Shown piece by piece: positions 1 to 7,999 of a DNA stretch of 64,000 bases. Positions within the stretch are counted from its first letter, which is position 1; each line of letters opens with the position of its first letter. The stretch comes from Calothrix sp. PCC 7716 (lineage in GTDB: Bacteria > Cyanobacteriota > Cyanobacteriia > Cyanobacteriales > Nostocaceae), in contig NZ_AP025018.1 of NCBI RefSeq assembly GCF_019977735.1, positions 3,782,001-3,846,000 on the forward strand, written 5' to 3'. The notes under the pieces were generated by a model that was not told the origin of the DNA, did no database searches, and saw only the letters and a list, made by a program, of their open reading frames with translations. The translations under genes and the position numbers were made by a program.

Positions 1-2
1 TT

Positions 3-710
3 ATATTTTTAGGAATATTATCAACCACTTGGCTGCTAGTTGTAATTAACTCGCAGTTTATTGTTGTTGGGCAAACACCTTCAACACTTACACATCCTTT
101 ACCGTCAACACTCATGCGTTGGCAAGACGTGAAAAACAGCGGTGATTATTTTGATGCTGTGAAACCAACAGAAGTAGGATACTTAGTCTGGTCAAATTTT
201 CCTGTTAAGGTTTACATCGAAACGCCAAAAAATCTTAATAAGAATCAAGCTAGTACATGGGTAAATGCTGTCTCATCAACAGTTCAAGAATGGAATACTT
301 ATTTACCATTACAGATAGTTGAGCAATCAGAGTCAGCCGATATTACAATTTTAAGAAAGGCGCCTCCACTTCAAGGCAACCCACCGAAGTTGGGCGGGAC
401 GGAAGCCGACACCGCCCACTTCTCACCACGCGCACGTTCTGCACAAACAACATATAATTTGTATACAAAAAATAATATTTTATACCATAGGTTTAGTATT
501 TTATTGAGTCCGAGTCAAACGGGTGAATATCTTATTGCTGCGGCGCGGCACGAACTTGGACACGCATTAGGTATTTGGGGACATAGCCCATTACAAAGCG
601 ACGCCTTATACTTTTCTCAAGTCCGTAACCCACCACTAATTTCAACAAGAGATGTAAACACCTTAAAAAAGGTATATGAACAACCAACTAAACTAGGTTG
701 GCAAAAATAG
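3..710 (+). CDS. Matrixin-like zinc metalloprotease, 5' end outside window
   Basis: This is a secreted zinc-dependent peptidase of the metzincin/M10 type. The reading frame is open from base 3, well before the first ATG at 114. The upstream codons encode a hydrophobic segment (LSTTWLLVV) that looks like a signal peptide or membrane anchor, so the true start lies before the window. The zinc signature HELGHALGIWGH, at about residues 148-159 counted from the ATG, matches HExxHxxGxxH with its Glu general base. A conserved Met-turn is not obvious in the short remainder. The substrate is unknown. The protein ends at TAG 708-710, followed by a dispersed repeat. The family assignment rests on the zinc motif and the export signal. 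Confidence 0.8.
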   Translation: MFLGILSTTWLLVVINSQFIVVGQTPSTLTHPLPSTLMRWQDVKNSGDYFDAVKPTEVGYLVWSNFPVKVYIETPKNLNKNQASTWVNAVSSTVQEWNTYLPLQIVEQSESADITILRKAPPLQGNPPKLGGTEADTAHFSPRARSAQTTYNLYTKNNILYHRFSILLSPSQTGEYLIAAARHELGHALGIWGHSPLQSDALYFSQVRNPPLISTRDVNTLKKVYEQPTKLGWQK

Positions 711-760
711 TTTATTCTTGTGGATAAACTTTTGTGGATAAACTCTTATGGAGAAACTCT

Positions 761-832
761 TGTGGAGCGGGCATCCCTGCCCGCCTCCTTATATAGATAT
801 GTAATAACGGGCAAGGATGCCCATTCCACAAG
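761..832. repeat. Inverted pair of GTGGAGCGGGCATCC dispersed repeats
   Basis: Two inverted copies of the TGTGGAGCGGGCATCCCTGC repeat face each other across about 25 bases, making a small foldable element between convergent genes. Related copies occur at 4612-4703, 12081-12106, 26480-26540, 43151-43176 and 56615-56702, all between genes. Confidence 0.75.
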
Positions 833-839
833 ATAGTTA

Positions 840-1334
840 TTACCATCCCCAACTGCCGGGAATGCCTTTAAATGGTCCAACGATATCTTTGGTTATCCAA
901 CCACCATAAAAATTACCTGGTTGCGGCGCCACTTTTTCGCCATCTATATAACATGCATCCATTGGGTGTGCATAAAAAGCTACATAATCTTTGAGAGATT
1001 CAAATTTAGGTGTGGGGTTAGGATAGAACCAGGCAACGTTTTGCAGTTCTTTATCACCTACACGCAGTGTATAATATCCTGCTGCTCCTTTCCACTCGCA
1101 AAAACTAGATTGAGGCATTTTAATAAGATATTCCATTTTAATATCGGCAGGTGGAATATAGTAAACTGGCGGATGGCTAGTTTCTAAAACTCGTTTTGCA
1201 TTGTGGGTATCAGCGATTGTTTCACCATTAAAAATAATCTGAATATGTTTGCTGACATCTTCTAAACGTGGTGGACGTGGATAGTCCCATACTGACTCTT
1301 GTCCAGGTTGAGGTTCAATGCGTTGCGGTCTCAT
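840..1334 (-). CDS. DUF427 family protein
   Basis: This is a 164-residue soluble protein of the DUF427 type. The typical core is visible: GETIADT near residue 36, a PPVYYIP segment, then a Cys-Glu-Trp-Lys-Gly stretch, AWFYPNPTP and YVAFYAHPMDACYIDGE. The length is normal for the cyanobacterial version. There is no signal peptide. DUF427 proteins have no firmly established biochemical role. It converges on the metalloprotease gene across the dispersed repeat, and a methyltransferase relic lies just upstream. The start at 1334 gives a full domain, and the stop is TAA at 840-842. Confidence 0.85.
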   Translation of the reverse strand: MRPQRIEPQPGQESVWDYPRPPRLEDVSKHIQIIFNGETIADTHNAKRVLETSHPPVYYIPPADIKMEYLIKMPQSSFCEWKGAAGYYTLRVGDKELQNVAWFYPNPTPKFESLKDYVAFYAHPMDACYIDGEKVAPQPGNFYGGWITKDIVGPFKGIPGSWGW

Positions 1335-1378
1335 AAAGCTATCTCATAGGTATAATTACTCTGATCTTATATTAACAA

Positions 1379-1438
1379 CTAAGCTTTACGACCAGTAGCT
1401 AAAAAAGTAGTGATATCCCACCAAACACCTTTTTCAAG
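1379..1438 (-). pseudogene. 3' relic of a methyltransferase gene
   Basis: The minus strand reads LEKGVWWDITTFLATGRKA followed by TAG. This resembles the C-terminus of the intact methyltransferase at 2765-3601, which ends TEKGAWCDASIFFVTAVKI. Nothing matching the rest of such a gene lies upstream of it. A GAGACGTTACATGTAAC palindrome begins exactly where the similarity stops. It is therefore read as the tail of a lost paralogue. Confidence 0.5.
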
Positions 1439-1461
1439 AGACGTTACATGTAACATCTCTA
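1438..1461. repeat. GAGACGT palindrome, degenerate copy
   Basis: A near-perfect palindrome around ACATGT with GAGACGTTACATGTAAC at its core. It belongs to the same family as 2728-2755, 35503-35530 and 46823-46848. It abuts the methyltransferase relic. No gene was found in the remaining bases up to 1845, which are AT-rich. Confidence 0.6.
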
Positions 1462-1844
1462 AATTTGATTATATTTGTGCGCTGTTAAAAAAATCATTGG
1501 CTAAGTAATTTACGCAAGCATATTCTTGACCTCTCTATGAATTTACAGAGATTTTCTCGCGCTGTCAAAAGACATAGTTCGAGAATACCTGATCTGAATA
1601 GTATTACTACTGTTTATCAGTTTATAACTAATACAAATTAATTTTTAGATACCGGATTAATACTTAGAAATACTATCAAAATTCTCTATAAAACAGCTTG
1701 TAAGCATAAATTGTTGAATCCATCTTTATACAAGTCATTTGAAATATTTTCTTTCTGCAAAGTTTGATAAAAATACAACACGATAACTATTCTCATGTGC
1801 CAACTTATGAGTATCAAATAAATTTAAGAACACGGGATAACATC

Positions 1845-2672
1845 ATGTCTAAACTATTTAAAAGCTTGGTTGCTGGTACAGTACTTTCAGTTGGTTTAGC
1901 TATTGGCAGTGCGGGTGAAGCGAAGGCTGTATCACTTACAGGAAGCGCAACAATAACCGCAGATAATCATTATGGGTTTTTCTACGGTGATAAAGATGGA
2001 AATTCTTTGAACTTTGTTGGACGTAACGAACTAGGAGCAAAGGGTAGTGAAGGAACGTATAATTGGTCTCGCCCAGAAAGTTGGAAATTTAACGTTGACT
2101 CACAAGATTATTTATATATGGTTGTGTGGGATGACCAAAGCGTTGATGAGACTTGGCTTGGTGAATTTAATTTTTCCACAGGTCAGTCTGGTGTCAGTAA
2201 AAATCTTTTGAGTAAAGCGACTGACTGGGAGTACATGATTAGCAAAAGTGCTAACCCCTTTAGTCTACGTAACACAGTTAAAATCGAAGACCGTGATAAG
2301 GGTTTCCTAGCTGCTGGTGATAAATTTGAAGGAAATGTTCCAAAGAACGGAGAACTAGCTCAAGAAATCCAAACAGGAAACTGGATTGGCGCCATAAACC
2401 GAGGAGCTAATATTCGTAGCACTGGTCCTTGGGGACAGATTGCAGGAATTAGCCAAAATGCTCAATTTCTTAATGTTACTACTGCCGATAGACAACAAAG
2501 AGGAACTTCTAAAAACACCAATTATACTATCTTCCGCACTCGCTCTACAGTAGGAGAGTTAAGTGGATTACCTCCTAAATCTGTTCCTGAACCTACAACA
2601 GCATTTGGTTTAGCTGCCTTGGGTCTTATTGGCGCCACTTCACTTAAGAAGCGCAAAGTAAAATTAGGTTAG
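1845..2672 (+). CDS. PEP-CTERM sorted exported protein
   Basis: This is a 275-residue exported protein of unknown function. The start is taken at 1845 because the next residues (MSKLFKSLVAGTVLSVGLAI, then GSAGEAKA) form a classic signal peptide. The frame is open back to 1764, but those 27 extra residues are polar and would bury the signal. The C-terminus carries the PEP-CTERM tripartite signal: VPEPTT, a hydrophobic helix (FGLAALGLIGATSL) and a basic KKRK tail. In known systems this directs the protein to exosortase-type processing and the cell surface. The mature part is rich in Gly, Asn, Ser and Trp, fitting an extracellular beta-rich protein. No exosortase gene is in the window. Confidence 0.85.
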   Translation: MSKLFKSLVAGTVLSVGLAIGSAGEAKAVSLTGSATITADNHYGFFYGDKDGNSLNFVGRNELGAKGSEGTYNWSRPESWKFNVDSQDYLYMVVWDDQSVDETWLGEFNFSTGQSGVSKNLLSKATDWEYMISKSANPFSLRNTVKIEDRDKGFLAAGDKFEGNVPKNGELAQEIQTGNWIGAINRGANIRSTGPWGQIAGISQNAQFLNVTTADRQQRGTSKNTNYTIFRTRSTVGELSGLPPKSVPEPTTAFGLAALGLIGATSLKKRKVKLG

Positions 2673-2727
2673 TAGTTAGTATTTTTTCAGATTTTGCTGT
2701 CACGAAATTAATAACTTGATTTACATT

Positions 2728-2755
2728 GTAGAGACGTGATTAATCACGTCTCTAC
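2728..2755. repeat. 28-nt perfect palindrome (GTAGAGACGTGATT arm)
   Basis: A perfect 14-bp arm palindrome between convergent genes. It shares the GTAGAGACGT outer arm with the copies at 35503 and 46823 but has a different centre. As RNA it would fold into a long hairpin and could end transcription from both sides, although no U-tract is evident. Confidence 0.7.
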
Positions 2756-2764
2756 ATTTGATTA

Positions 2765-3601
2765 TTATATTTTTACTGCTGTTACGAAAAATATTGATGC
2801 ATCACACCAAGCGCCTTTTTCAGTAACTGGTAATGCTTGGACTTCTTTTATATATTCTGCAAAACATTCTCGCAGTTTGTCTGGCGCCAGTTGTTGTACT
2901 TGGTAGCCAAAAACGTTTTTAGCGTTAACTTCCCATATTTGTTGTGCTATGTCTACATCAGGGGTAAAGTACCAGCCAAATTGCTCTTGTTGAATTATAA
3001 TATTTTTATTCTGAAAACCTGCTGCTGACAATAATTGCTGGCATTTTTGCGGTGTACCTAACGGTGCATTTGGGTTGGGTACATTAATACCGTATCTAGC
3101 TGCGACTTCTCGAAATAATATAGAGGTTGTAAATGCGTTTTCAGTCCAAGCGTTAAATACAAGTTTTCCACCTGGTTTGAGAAAACTATGCCATTTATGT
3201 AAAGCTGTAGGGATATCAGTTAAATAACAAATTGCTAGAGAGCATAATATTACATCAAACCTGTTTCGCTCAAAGTCTATTAATTCAGCATCAGCTTCGA
3301 TAAATTCTACATTTTGTAAACCAGAGGCAGCTAGTTTTTCTTGAGCGTTACTTAGCATCCCCGCAGAAATATCTATACCAATTACTTTGGATTGGGCGCC
3401 TACTTTTCCTGCTGCTGCTAATGCTACTATTCCTGTACCTGTGGCAACGTCTAATATTATGCGCGCGTTTTGCAGGTTTGCAACTTCAATTAAACGCTTG
3501 GCAATTGGTATGTAAAATCTACCTTTGTCATAATTGGTACGAGAATTGAAGTCAGTGAGTAATTGCTGTTTGTATTCTTTTATTTGTTCTGGTTCTGACA
3601 T
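2765..3601 (-). CDS. Class I SAM-dependent methyltransferase
   Basis: This 278-residue methyltransferase is of the UbiE/Methyltransf_11-25 type. Motif I is VATGTGIVALAAA near residues 53-65, preceded by ARIILD. The acidic loop is VIGIDIS, motif II is FDVILCSLAICYL, and a post-motif LKPGGKLVFNAW follows. The N-terminal QQLLTDFNSRTNYD and the C-terminal alpha/beta cap are typical of small-molecule methyltransferases. The substrate cannot be deduced. A fragment of a second gene of this type survives at 1379-1438, so this locus once held at least two. The start at 3601 (ATG) precedes the fold by a normal distance. Confidence 0.85.
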   Translation of the reverse strand: MSEPEQIKEYKQQLLTDFNSRTNYDKGRFYIPIAKRLIEVANLQNARIILDVATGTGIVALAAAGKVGAQSKVIGIDISAGMLSNAQEKLAASGLQNVEFIEADAELIDFERNRFDVILCSLAICYLTDIPTALHKWHSFLKPGGKLVFNAWTENAFTTSILFREVAARYGINVPNPNAPLGTPQKCQQLLSAAGFQNKNIIIQQEQFGWYFTPDVDIAQQIWEVNAKNVFGYQVQQLAPDKLRECFAEYIKEVQALPVTEKGAWCDASIFFVTAVKI

Positions 3602-3700
3602 AAATATACCTTCCTCGCGTCGTTTTTTTCAGTGTCATTAATTTTGGCGGTTGTAGCATAGGCATCTCGCCTGTGCAGTCGTCAATGTAATTTTATTTAC

Positions 3701-3725
3701 CACAGAGACGCAGAGAACACAGAGG
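3701..3725. repeat. CACAGAGACGCAGAG dispersed repeat
   Basis: A short repeat reading CCACAGAGACGCAGAGAACA. Inverted copies are seen at about 29271-29297 and 46653-46676. All lie between genes, and no function is known. Confidence 0.6.
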
Positions 3726-3812
3726 GAGGAGTAGTTGTCTATGTCAAAAGTTTTGGCTCTTAAGAGAAATAAACACCACAGTAACTAACCAATTTTCGGT
3801 TGCCAAGCAAGT

Positions 3813-4364
3813 TCAAGCGTTAATTTTATTATCCTTCTTGTGATTTTCAATCAGCCAACCAAGTGTTCCACCTTTAATGGCGCCACCAATAAGCCCACTT
3901 GCTAAGTACATAATTACCAACAATTGTTGACTTGGTTTGGAACCACCAAATTTAAAATATGTTGGAAAATCAATATCTATAACCCATCCTGCTCCAATAG
4001 CCAAAGCTAACGAACTTGAAAGAATCCACCAGTTAGCCTTATAACAAAGGCGCCTGAGTACTAATGACTGTGCGAAACCTAATACAGCCCCTGCAACTGC
4101 TGCTGCTAAATATCGTGAAGGGAGAAAAAACAAAGCGACAATTAAACTAGCGAATGCTGCGATTCCACCGAAAAACGTTGCTAAAATCCATAGTCCAGGC
4201 TCACCCACATAAATTTTTAGCAGTAGCCATTGTACAAAAGGGAGTGCTATAAATGCATAGCCATTTGTCAAAGGCACACACATCAATGTAAAACCAGTAG
4301 CAAGCATCCATAGAATTGACAACTTCCATCTTAACTTCGGGACAAATTTAAATGGTTTTGACAT
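3813..4364 (-). CDS. Polytopic membrane protein of unknown function
   Basis: I do not recognise this 183-residue protein. A basic N-terminus (KPFKFVPKLRWK) is followed by about five hydrophobic segments: ILWMLATGFTLMCVPL, FIALPFVQWLLLKIYV, WILATFFGGIAAFASLIVAL, YLAAAVAGAVLGFAQSLVL and LLVIMYLASGLIGGAI. It ends in a charged tail (ENHKKDNK). The pattern is that of a small integral membrane protein with both ends in the cytoplasm or one out. There are no catalytic motifs. It stands alone, with a roughly 350-base gap before the next gene on the same strand. Confidence 0.7.
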   Translation of the reverse strand: MSKPFKFVPKLRWKLSILWMLATGFTLMCVPLTNGYAFIALPFVQWLLLKIYVGEPGLWILATFFGGIAAFASLIVALFFLPSRYLAAAVAGAVLGFAQSLVLRRLCYKANWWILSSSLALAIGAGWVIDIDFPTYFKFGGSKPSQQLLVIMYLASGLIGGAIKGGTLGWLIENHKKDNKINA

Positions 4365-4713
4365 ATCAGTTTTTGGTAATCGGTTTTGAGTATTGCTGCG
4401 TTTAATTTTAGAGCTTGTGCAAACTTGTAGTAAGGTGCTTCCTCTTGTTACTCAGCTTTTTGGTTTCTATTCTAACTCAGTAATTGATACCGCTATATCA
4501 ACCAAAGATTATTAACTGCTTTGTTGCAGCATCAAGGCAACTACAAATTTGGGAAGGATAATTAGTTAAGGAATTTCCAAATAAAAATATCCACTTATTT
4601 CTTGTGGGGTGGAGAGAACTTGCCAGGAGATTATTCTTCTGGCAAAGTTCGGAGCATCCCGAACCGCCCGCTCATCAGGAACGGGCAAGGATGCCCATTC
4701 CACTTTTGCATAT
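4365..4713. other. Intergenic stretch with dispersed repeat
   Basis: No gene is supported here. The part from 4612 to 4703 is an incomplete member of the GTGGAGCGGGCATCC family (a CGGGCAAGGATGCCCATTCC arm at 4682-4701) and lies just downstream of the histidine kinase stop. Short open frames crossing it on both strands are repeat-derived. Confidence 0.6.
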
Positions 4714-6270
4714 CTACATTTGTGAATCAACAGGAATTGTGATTGTAAATGTTGTACCTGTACCAAGGTTACTGGTTACGTTTATTTCACCTTGGTGTAA
4801 TTCTACTGCTTGCTTGACAATTGCTAATCCTAATCCGGTACCGGGAATATTGCCGACATTTTTGGCTCTGTAGAATGACTCAAATAACTTTTGCTGGTCT
4901 TCTATAGAAATGCCAATGCCTTTGTCTTCAATTTTAAATGTTATTGCTTTATCATAGTAAGCGAGTTCAAATAATATATCTCCTCCTTGCGGTGAGTATT
5001 TTATGGCGTTTGATAGCAAGTTAGTTATAATTTGTTGTAACGCTTTTTCATCTAAATTAACTTGAATTTCTTGTTCTGGCGCCAGTAAGAAAATTTGGTG
5101 TTTGGGGTTGGCGACTAATTGCATTTCGGTAACTAAGTTTTGACAAAATTGCGTCAGATTTATTGTAGTCGGATTAAATGCTTGACTGGTAATTTCTCCT
5201 TTACTAATTACTAAAACATCATCTAATAAACCAACTACATTATTAACAGATTTTCTTATCTTTTGTAATACTTCTGCTTGTTTTTCTTGTGACCAATCGG
5301 CGCCTTGTTTTTCGAGTAAAGAAGCGTAACCTTGTATAATATTGAGAGGATTACGAAACTCATGGCTAACCATTGAGACAAAGCGTGATTTTAGTTGGTT
5401 AAGTTCTCTTTCTTGTTCTAAAGCTTTTTGGGTTTCGAGTTCGGCAATTTTACGTTCTGTAATATCAAGAATAAAAGCTATAGTTTTTGGCTGTTCGGGT
5501 TCAATTTGTATTGCTCCAACCAAAACCGGAACGCGACTACCATCTTTACGAATATATTGTTTTTCATACACGGTATAATCACCCGTTGCTTTGATTTGCT
5601 CAATTGCTTGTTCATCGAGTGGTAAATACTCGCTTGGTGTCATGTCAATCCAGCTAATATTACCAGCTTCTAGGTCTTCTCGTGTGTAACCAATTATTTG
5701 CAAAAAAGTATCATTTGCTTCGTGAATACTACCATTAAAATCGGCAATAACAATACCAACAATGCTCGATTGTACGATACGTCTAAAACGCAGTTCACTT
5801 TGACGCAGTAATGATAGTGCCTGTTCGCGCTCGGCTATTTCCTGTTGTAATTTAATATTGGTATGATAAAGCTCTAACGAAAGTTGACGTGAGCGTAAAA
5901 GTATTTCTATACGCGCGTGTAATTCTCGCTTTTCAAGGGGTTTTGTAATTAATTCGTCAATGCTTTGCCATAAATCACGAGTAAACAATTTGACATCTGA
6001 ACAAATTGTACTGAGGAGAAACGGTAGAAATACTGGGTATTCTGCTTGTTTTCTTGCCCGTATCCATTCCCATAGATGGTTTAATGCAACACCATCTACT
6101 ATACAAAGGTCAAATTTATCATCAAGTAAGGGAACTGCTTGTCGTGTCAGTACAGCAGCATCTCCAATTATTACCTCGTAGTAACGCTCTAACCATTCAG
6201 ACAGCAGGCGCCGATTCTCTGTATGCTCTAATAAAAGTAGAATGCGACTCATGTGCTGATTTGCCACCAC
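4714..6270 (-). CDS. Hybrid receiver-PAS-histidine kinase, partner of KaiC-like protein
   Basis: This is a soluble sensor kinase of 518 residues. The N-terminal 125 residues form a receiver-like domain with FDLCIVDG carrying the phospho-Asp position and KPLEKREL the conserved Lys. The acidic pair is altered (LEHTEN instead of a DD-type loop), so it may be a pseudo-receiver. A PAS domain follows (about residues 158-280, ending DITERK), then a HisKA box with MVSHEFRNPLNIIQGY. The catalytic domain has NLLSNAIKYS, DKGIGI and GTGLGLAI. An alternative start at 6252 (MSRILLLL) fits the receiver fold better than 6270. It lies 18 bases after the KaiC-like gene, so the two are very likely cotranscribed and may act in one signalling output. 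Confidence 0.88.
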   Translation of the reverse strand: MVANQHMSRILLLLEHTENRRLLSEWLERYYEVIIGDAAVLTRQAVPLLDDKFDLCIVDGVALNHLWEWIRARKQAEYPVFLPFLLSTICSDVKLFTRDLWQSIDELITKPLEKRELHARIEILLRSRQLSLELYHTNIKLQQEIAEREQALSLLRQSELRFRRIVQSSIVGIVIADFNGSIHEANDTFLQIIGYTREDLEAGNISWIDMTPSEYLPLDEQAIEQIKATGDYTVYEKQYIRKDGSRVPVLVGAIQIEPEQPKTIAFILDITERKIAELETQKALEQERELNQLKSRFVSMVSHEFRNPLNIIQGYASLLEKQGADWSQEKQAEVLQKIRKSVNNVVGLLDDVLVISKGEITSQAFNPTTINLTQFCQNLVTEMQLVANPKHQIFLLAPEQEIQVNLDEKALQQIITNLLSNAIKYSPQGGDILFELAYYDKAITFKIEDKGIGISIEDQQKLFESFYRAKNVGNIPGTGLGLAIVKQAVELHQGEINVTSNLGTGTTFTITIPVDSQM

Positions 6271-6288
6271 TAGCTACACAAACGACGG

Positions 6289-7737
6289 TTATTTTAAATC
6301 GGACGAATCTAAAATATCAGGTACACCTTTGAGAATACCACGTAAATTTGTAAGTGGCTTGCCAACTTTTATCCCATAGCGGCTAATTTCAAACTCGCGC
6401 AAGCTTTTCTCAAAGTCAGTTAACCGTTTTTTCAGCACCCCAATTGCGCGTCTTATTTCTCCTCTAAATTCTATGTAACGTAAAAATATAATGTTATCAG
6501 CTACGTAGCTAATACTATTTTCCGTTACTTTAAATTCACCTGTAATGCTTTCGACTTCGTTGATTAATAATACTGCAACACCCATATTTTGTAAATACTT
6601 ACATAACGCATGGATATGGCTAACTAAATCCTCACCCCGCACTGACAAACGATAGCCAGAGATGCTATCAATCATGATAATTTTTGCAGAGTTGACTTCG
6701 ACTTCATGGCGAATCAAATCTGCTAACTCATCAGGGGTATAATGTAATGGTTCTACCTGAACAATCGAAAGTATATCACGTTCCATCATAATGCGAACAG
6801 GGATATTAATTGCTTCACAGCGATGTAATAGCGTTTCTTTCCACTCTTCAAATGTGTAGACAACCGAACGCTCCCCTCTACCTGCTGCTTCTTTCATAAA
6901 CTGAAGTCCCAGTGTAGTTTTACCCACACCACTAGGGCCTGTTAAAATTGTAATAGTTCCACGCTCTAACCCACCGTGCAATAATTCATCGATTTCCACC
7001 ACTCCTGAAGGAATTGTTTCTTTGATAAACTCCTGTCGGTGACTTTCTGGAATTAAGCGCTTAAACACTTGCATTCCTATTTTTGTCAAGCGCATTGAGT
7101 GCGAACCACTCTGAAAGTTAGAACCGCGAAATTTGCTAACACACAGCGTTCGTTCTTGGTTAGAAAAACTTAGATTAATTACTCCATCGCTAATAAATTG
7201 TAAATCTTCATCAGGCGCCTCTTCGCTGCTTTCAGAAGTAAATAATACCGTAGCACCTTGTTCTATCAAAAAACGTAGAAACGATAATGCTTGCTTGCGA
7301 AACAAAAACGCATCGCTGACAAGATAGCGTAATTGCGTCATTGAGTCAAGAAAAACACGTTGAGGTTTGAGAGTTTCTACCTGCTCAACAATTCTTTGCG
7401 TCGTCGGTTCTCGTTCTACTTCTGCTGGAGAAAATATATCATAGGTTTGCACCTCGGCAAAAAAGTTTGAAGTTGGACTCAGGTCGAGAAAAGTAACACC
7501 ATCAGTATCGAAACCTAACTGTTGAGCATTTTTTAAAATCTGTTCCCCAGGTTCTGCTAATGTAATTAATAAAGTTCGTTCTCCTTTAGCGGCGCCTGCC
7601 GTGAGAAAATGTAACCCTAACGTCGTCTTACCTGTACCTGGTCCACCACGCAATAGATAAGCGCGATTAGCAATAAAACCACCCTCTAAAACTTCATCCA
7701 AACCTACAATATTTGTAGATAGCCGATTTTCAGACAT
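6289..7737 (-). CDS. KaiC-like double RecA-domain ATPase
   Basis: This 482-residue homologue of the clock protein KaiC has two RecA-like domains: CI with GPGTGKT at 32-38 and CII with GPSGVGKT at 267-274. KaiC itself has about 519 residues. The CII catalytic Glu pair is kept (TFEEWKE, 297-298), but in CI the pair reads Ala-Glu (LITLAEPGE). At the KaiC Ser431/Thr432 phosphosites this protein has Ser410-Tyr411 (ENSISYVADNI). It is thus not a canonical KaiC, no kaiA or kaiB is near, and it heads a two-gene operon with a histidine kinase. Such KaiC-like/kinase pairs are known in bacteria. A role in a timing or stress signalling relay is inference. Confidence 0.88.
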   Translation of the reverse strand: MSENRLSTNIVGLDEVLEGGFIANRAYLLRGGPGTGKTTLGLHFLTAGAAKGERTLLITLAEPGEQILKNAQQLGFDTDGVTFLDLSPTSNFFAEVQTYDIFSPAEVEREPTTQRIVEQVETLKPQRVFLDSMTQLRYLVSDAFLFRKQALSFLRFLIEQGATVLFTSESSEEAPDEDLQFISDGVINLSFSNQERTLCVSKFRGSNFQSGSHSMRLTKIGMQVFKRLIPESHRQEFIKETIPSGVVEIDELLHGGLERGTITILTGPSGVGKTTLGLQFMKEAAGRGERSVVYTFEEWKETLLHRCEAINIPVRIMMERDILSIVQVEPLHYTPDELADLIRHEVEVNSAKIIMIDSISGYRLSVRGEDLVSHIHALCKYLQNMGVAVLLINEVESITGEFKVTENSISYVADNIIFLRYIEFRGEIRRAIGVLKKRLTDFEKSLREFEISRYGIKVGKPLTNLRGILKGVPDILDSSDLK

Positions 7738-7845
7738 TTTTTAAACTGTTCTGAGCATTTATACTTATTGCAAGTCTGAACTACACGGATGTTAGTTTTG
7801 ACCCACATGATTCTCTCATATTTTGTGTAATATTGGTACAAATAA

Positions 7846-7962
7846 AATCCCCCCCTAACCCCCCCTTAATAAGGGGGGGAATAGAATTATTTTTAAACTG
7901 CTTATAAAGTGCGAAAATAAAACTATTTTAAGCCCCCCTTATTAAGGGGGGTTGGGGGGATT
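7846..7962. repeat. C-run bounded inverted element (MITE-like), copy 1
   Basis: The element starts AATCCCCCCCTAACC and ends with the complementary GGTTGGGGGGATT. Inside each end is a second CCCCCTTAATAAGGGGG type palindrome. A structurally matching element is at 15059-15191. The inner sequences differ, so it is the terminal repeats that are shared. Confidence 0.65.
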
Positions 7963-7999
7963 AATTCTATTAATTACAAACAAACCAAATTTCTTAGAG

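Noticed and set aside
1764-1844. Upstream extension of the PEP-CTERM gene
   Set aside because: It would put 27 polar residues before a clear signal peptide; the ATG at 1845 is better.
4566-4873. Open frames on both strands (66 and 89 residues) after the kinase gene
   Set aside because: They run through the GTGGAGCGGGCATCC repeat and the kinase 3' end; composition is not protein-like.
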